Source of the DNA: Halicephalobus mephisto
Lineage: Eukaryota; Nematoda; Chromadorea; Rhabditida; Panagrolaimidae
Assembly: GCA_009193035.1 (NCBI GenBank)
Contig: SWDT01000211.1
Location: 124,001 to 188,000, forward strand
Reading direction: 5' to 3'
Length of the DNA: 64,000 nt
Shown: one piece after another, positions 60,161 to 64,000 of the stretch
How the letters are laid out: the number at the start of each line of letters is the position of its first letter
How positions within the stretch are numbered: the first letter of the stretch is position 1
The notes under the pieces: generated by a model
Seen by the model: only the letters and a program-made list of their open reading frames with translations
Databases searched by the model: none
Told to the model about the DNA's origin: nothing
Made by a program: the position numbers and the translations under genes

Positions 60161-60480
60161 AATATACTAGATCCATAGTTGAATAGGATGTTCAAGTTTG
60201 TTTAAATAAAAGTGTCGCTTTTGATTAATGTCCGAGTCGTTTCTTGAAAACAAATTATGCGAGAATACAGTAAACGTCTTTGGGGACTTTGCAATTCAAG
60301 TAGCTGGCCAGATTTGCCTCATTTGAATCTAAGGGGGACCGACGACAAAAGCATCATTGCGCGGTTGCCAGCCAGTCAATTCTCCCTCAAGAGCCAAATG
60401 TCACGACTTTCTTTTTTGTCTTTTCAAATCTGAAGTAACTGTGATTGATAACTCTCACTGGAATCCATTCCTTGTTTCTT
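60161..60480. other. Short intergenic region before the bHLH gene
   Basis: Poly(A) signal attaaat/aataaaagtgtcg near 60205-60215 for AIF; the remainder is probably the bHLH promoter and leader. Confidence 0.45.
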
Positions 60481-60860
60481 ATGGATCCAGAAATTCATCA
60501 CCCATCCTCTACCAAGCAGAGTGAGCGCCAAATGGACTCCAACCATCGAATAACGATCAACTACCGTGAGCGATGTAGAATGCACGACCTCAATGCTGCC
60601 CTTGATGAACTCCGTAGTGTCATCCCCTATGCTCATGGAACTACTGTCAGGAAACTCTCGAAAATCGCAACTTTACTACTCGCTAAGAACCACATCATCA
60701 TGCAGGTAACGGCTTTCAATAACGATTGAATCTCAATCTAAGGTTTCAGACGAAGGCCATTGATGAACTCAGAACTGTGATTGAAGAACTTCGAAAAAAG
60801 ATCAAATCCCTCGAGAACAACTCTAAACAGAAATCCCCAAGTTTCCATTCAGATGACTGA
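60481..60860 (+). CDS. bHLH transcription factor, Olig/bHLHe22 class (hlh-17/31/32-like)
   Basis: Two exons, 60481-60705 and 60750-60860, giving 111 residues. The basic region [19 protein letters not shown] and the HLH continuation [20 protein letters not shown] are diagnostic of the Olig/Beta3 superfamily (vertebrate SRERKRMHDLNLAMDGLR...[19 protein letters not shown]) and match the C. elegans hlh-17/31/32 group, glial and neuronal regulators. The protein is almost only the DNA-binding and dimerisation domain: about 30 residues precede it and 25 follow the second helix ([11 protein letters not shown]). The first in-frame ATG is used. The intron splits helix 2. An AATAAA for this gene at about 60957 lies within 40 nt of the convergent WIP stop codon. 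Confidence 0.9.
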
Positions 60861-60998
60861 TTTGATAGTACTCATTGAATTAACAAGTGTATTGCACAGT
60901 TCTTTCTCTGACCTCAAAATAACCACAATTTATGAATAGAAGGTTTACCTTTTCTGATAAATAAAGCACAACATCCAAGGCGGGGGCTCATCGGGTAT

Positions 60999-62158
60999 TT
61001 ATACCGCTGCATGTTTAGTGGAAAATGCTTGAGGAGGCGGTAACTGATCCACTGAAAGAAATCTGAAACGCTCTTCGAACGACTTTCCAGTGGATTTGAC
61101 AACAGGACGAAGAGTTGAAGGAGCAGCAGGTGCATCAACAGCCCTCATATGGCTACCAGCAAGAATAGGAGAAGTACCCAGCTGAGAAGATGAGCTTGAA
61201 GAATTGTACGTAGGCACATTGGTAGGTTGAGTCGTCGGACGAGTCCAATTGTTATTGTTTTTGTGAGCACCAAAATTCGGCGGAGGAGGAGGAGGAGGGG
61301 GTTGAGAAATCTCCACTGATGCATGTCTTGGAGGAGGAGGGGGTGGTGGTAGGTCATCTGTACCTTGAGTGTTCATCACAGGTCTAGCAGAAGGTGGTGG
61401 CGGAGGAGGCGCCGCTGGACGTTGACGAGCTGCGTTCCGACTAGTATTCGAGTTCTCCTCTGTACTCTCAGCTCTCTTTATTTGCGGGGGTTTCGGTCCA
61501 TTAGGAACTGCAGGTCTCAAGGTGTTGTAAGTCTGGGGCTTATTCACAGCTGGAGGAGCTTCCGGAGGAGGTGGCTTCTGTTTTGCCTGGGGAACTGAAG
61601 AAGTCGTCGTAGTCACTGGATGACTAGGAGTTGATGGACTGAAAAATCAATGTTATAAAAGTCTCATTAAAATCAAACTACAAATGAGTAGTCGTTTGTC
61701 CATCATTTCTGAGTGACATGGAGTTAACCGGTTTCGGTGGTGGAATCGACGATGTGGGAACGGCTGGCTTCAATGTATTCGAAATAGCCATCTTCTTCGC
61801 ATCGCTTGGTTTCTTCGGTACCCCATTAGCGAATAATCCAGCCAATCCGGCAGGAGCTGCAGGTGCTTGACCCGATGACGTACTCGTCGATGCAACTAGA
61901 ATAGATTTCAATCAAACAAAGAAATCGATGTAAAAACTCACCAGAGGAATGTGATGTTCCGCCAGAACTAGCTGTGGATGGTTTCGAATTAGAACCACCG
62001 ATCTGGGGGGCAGATCTGTCATTAGTAACTGCTTTCTTCAACTTCGTTCCACGATGTATCTCACTGAGAAGTTGAGCTCTATCATTCGTTGTTTTCGGTG
62101 GCTTTGGGCCTCCCAATGACGGTGGAGGAGGTGGTGGAGGCGGTGGTGGCGGAGGCAT
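60999..62158 (-). CDS. wip-1: WASP-interacting protein (WIPF/verprolin family)
   Basis: Three exons: 61942-62158, 61682-61895 and 60999-61638, giving 356 residues. WIP binds actin and WASP and controls Arp2/3-driven actin assembly. Visible: an N-terminal polyproline run (profilin-binding), PKPPKTT, the WH2 actin-binding motif RAQLLSEIHRGTKLKKAVTN followed by DRSAPQI (vertebrate RNALLSDISKGKKLKKTVTNDRSAPI), several central polyproline blocks (APPPPPPSARP, LPPPPPPPRHASVE, QPPPPPPPPNFG) and the C-terminal WASP-binding EERFRFLSVDQLPPPQAF (vertebrate ESRFYFHPISDLPPPEPY). The start is the ATG directly before the proline run, 9 nt after an acceptor; a GTG codon precedes it. The ALKBH8 gene lies 307 nt upstream on the same strand. 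Confidence 0.93.
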
Positions 62159-62465
62159 CACCGTTAGCTGTAAAAATGATATATCAACAACACAAGGAAA
62201 TAAGCGAAGAAAGCAAAAATTGGTGAATAATCACTCCAAAATGCAGTTATTCGACAAACAGCTTTGCTCAAAGTTGGCCGCAGGTTTTCGTGTCGGAAGG
62301 ACCCCGATCGTTTCGGACGGTTTGTTTGGTAAGAAAGAAAAGAAAGCGACTAGAAATTGTTCGGATTATCGCCAGTAAGAGGTACTACGATTTGTTCGAT
62401 CGATAACCATAAACATTAGAAAATTTATCTTCCAACCCGTTTATCAAAACAAAAACTATTAAAAT
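62159..62465. other. Spacer between ALKBH8 and WIP
   Basis: 307 nt, same-strand gap. It contains a less AT-rich patch near 62260-62330 (aggttttcgtgtcggaagga) and no frame. It could be an independent promoter or a long intercistronic spacer. Confidence 0.4.
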
Positions 62466-64000
62466 TCAACAATTCACCGGTTTTTGAAAAACAACAACGT
62501 AATTTCCTTCTTCGTACTGAGAAGAAATCACTCTAAGACCAGAAACGGATTCGACGATAGAGTCAAGTTCTCCTTCGTCGAATAGATGATAATAACGAAA
62601 CGCATTTGGTTGTTGGTGATCGCGGTCTAGCCACGGAACCAGCATGTCTTTGCTAGTAAAGACCGTCCCATCATGGATAGGGAGATGTCCGTTTTCTCGC
62701 GAAGGATCGATGGCTTTCGGACGTCCAGAACGCATTTGAGCGTAAATAGAATTTTTCTGCTCGAAAGACCAAACAGTTACGCAGCCATGACCTCCAGGAA
62801 CAAGGACGCGAGCTAATTCAGCAATAGCTTGTCGACGACGTTCCGGAGTAGGGAAATGATGAACTACAGCGACGGAGATAACAGCATCCACAGACTCGTC
62901 TTTCATTGGGATTTCGAAAATACTTGAACGAAACACTTCACCCCTCTTCGTCGCTGCTTTCAGTAAGTTTTGGCACATATCGAATCCGATCTGAAATCGT
63001 CAATAAAAAAAATACACAAAAATAAACTAACAATAAAGTGGTGCGGTTCTCTGCTTAGATATTTTCCATTGCCACATCCAGCATCTAGAATGACACTTCC
63101 CTTAGGTATCGTATTCAAGAAATCAGTAATAGATCTCCATTTCGAATACCTGGTGATGTCAAAATCGCCAGCAATTCCTTCATAGGTATTCTGTACATAA
63201 AGTTTCTCGACAGTTTTGGCTTGTTCATCGGTTCTTGGCAAGGAATTATACTCTCCTCTGTCAGAATTGCAGTATTCCGGGAAAGGACACTGGCATGGAG
63301 AATGAGTAATCTTCCGGAATGTTAGTGAATATCGTTCACAACGTTGATAAACCTGCCCGTTCACCGGGTTGACATCAACACTCCCACTTCGAATCATGTG
63401 CTTGTAGCAATAACGAGCTTCTCCTTTCATAATCATTAAACTTCTCTGAGGGATGAAAAGCTCCATCTCATAAGCCGAATTGGCCATGTGATGGAAACTC
63501 ATGTTGAGAGAGGACGACAAACTAATCACAACTATAGTCTCGCAAAACCCAGTGTGATTGTCGACATGAGGGCTTATCCCATTCCCAGGCTTGTAGAAGT
63601 TGATCGTGCATTGATCCGGAGGTCCATTGTCGTAAAACGGTTTGATCCTTTCAATAACCCAGTCAAATTCACTCGGCATTGGGTCAGTTTCTTCAAAAGC
63701 GGTATTATTGCCGTAGTTAAACCTGTAGCCAAAGTGCTTCACCAAACGACTACTTAGAGGCTCTGGAAAACAAAGTAGCATTACATCATATATATGAAAT
63801 CTTACCGAAATCTAGAGTACTCAAAAACTTCACCAAAGACGATTCTTCCTTCTCTGTAACAAATTCCTCCTCTAGGGTCAACCCTTTCGGCATTTGAGTT
63901 TGACGAGAAGCAAACTGTGGGACTAAATATTGGTTAACAAGGGAACATAAAATAGAAATTTACATGAATCAACAAAGAAAACACAAATTTTATGACCCTG
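62466..64000 (-). CDS. ALKBH8 tRNA wobble-uridine hydroxylase/methyltransferase (5' end outside the window)
   Basis: Four exons seen: 62466-62990, 63032-63762, 63806-63922 and a partial exon 63964-64000 that runs off the window. ALKBH8 makes and hydroxylates mcm5U at the tRNA wobble position. Visible from the N-terminal side: the end of the RRM (HKICVFFVD), a linker, the AlkB 2-oxoglutarate/Fe(II) domain with TINFYKPGNGISPHVDNH (HxD iron ligands), CYKHMIRSG (distal His) and RYSLTFRK (2OG arginine), zinc-type cysteines CQCPFPEYC, and the Trm9-like methyltransferase with VILDAGCGNGKYL (SAM motif I), VDAVISVAVVHHF, and DMLVPWLDRD...FRYYHLFDEGELD. Domain order is that of animal ALKBH8 and all catalytic residues seen are intact. 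Confidence 0.95.

Noticed and set aside
1..64000. CRISPR arrays, insertion sequences, prophage or bacterial operons
   Set aside because: Spliceosomal introns throughout and animal-type genes; the tandem repeats seen lack regular spacer structure.

Overview
This window looks like the nuclear genome of a nematode, probably a rhabditid-type species outside the best-known Caenorhabditis species. It is AT-rich, with compact genes and mostly 41-60 nt introns. At least ten genes have a splice acceptor 5-39 nt upstream of the ATG with no visible upstream exon, as expected for spliced-leader trans-splicing. The V-ATPase proteolipid matches my memory of the C. elegans protein almost residue for residue, and nematode-type genes (bHLH of the hlh-17/31/32 class, STA-1-like STAT, DUF19-like secreted protein) are present. 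Acceptors are looser than the strict C. elegans TTTTCAG, so I do not name a species. All gene models were assembled by eye from frames and splice sites; no search was run.

Layout. 0-5.3 kb, minus strand: a small secreted Ig-like protein and a STAT transcription factor. 7.6-12.3 kb: a plus-strand APMAP-like beta-propeller, then on the minus strand a Cys-rich secreted protein downstream of PPAT (first step of purine synthesis). 13.4-17 kb: a complete Shal (Kv4) potassium channel, minus strand. 18-21 kb: repeats and weak candidates. 21.2-22.6 kb: a type I membrane protein with five EGF-like units. 24.1-27.4 kb: tweety (TTYH) homologue, minus. 31.1-32.7 kb: MFSD10-like transporter, minus. 36.1-41.1 kb: ANKS1-type scaffold (ankyrin, SAM, PTB), plus. 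41.7-45.3 kb: V-ATPase c subunit, DDX19/Dbp5 helicase and a small one-pass membrane protein, plus.

45.3-58 kb is different: very AT-rich, gene-poor, with a structurally intact but sequence-divergent 5S rRNA gene, tRNA-like relics, a minisatellite and three orphan protein genes (a multi-pass membrane protein, a DUF19-like secreted protein, an acidic protein). 58.2-64 kb returns to conserved genes: AIF (wah-1), a bHLH factor, WASP-interacting protein, and the 3' part of ALKBH8, which runs off the right edge.

The conserved genes do not form one pathway; this is ordinary mixed nematode gene order with possible short same-strand transcription units (PPAT then the Cys-rich gene; ALKBH8 then WIP). 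The most unusual signals are the covarying 5S variant, a MITE-like element present twice, two GC-AG introns, an in-frame minimal uORF before Shal, and dispersed repeat arrays rich in TTCTAGAA heat-shock-element-like words.
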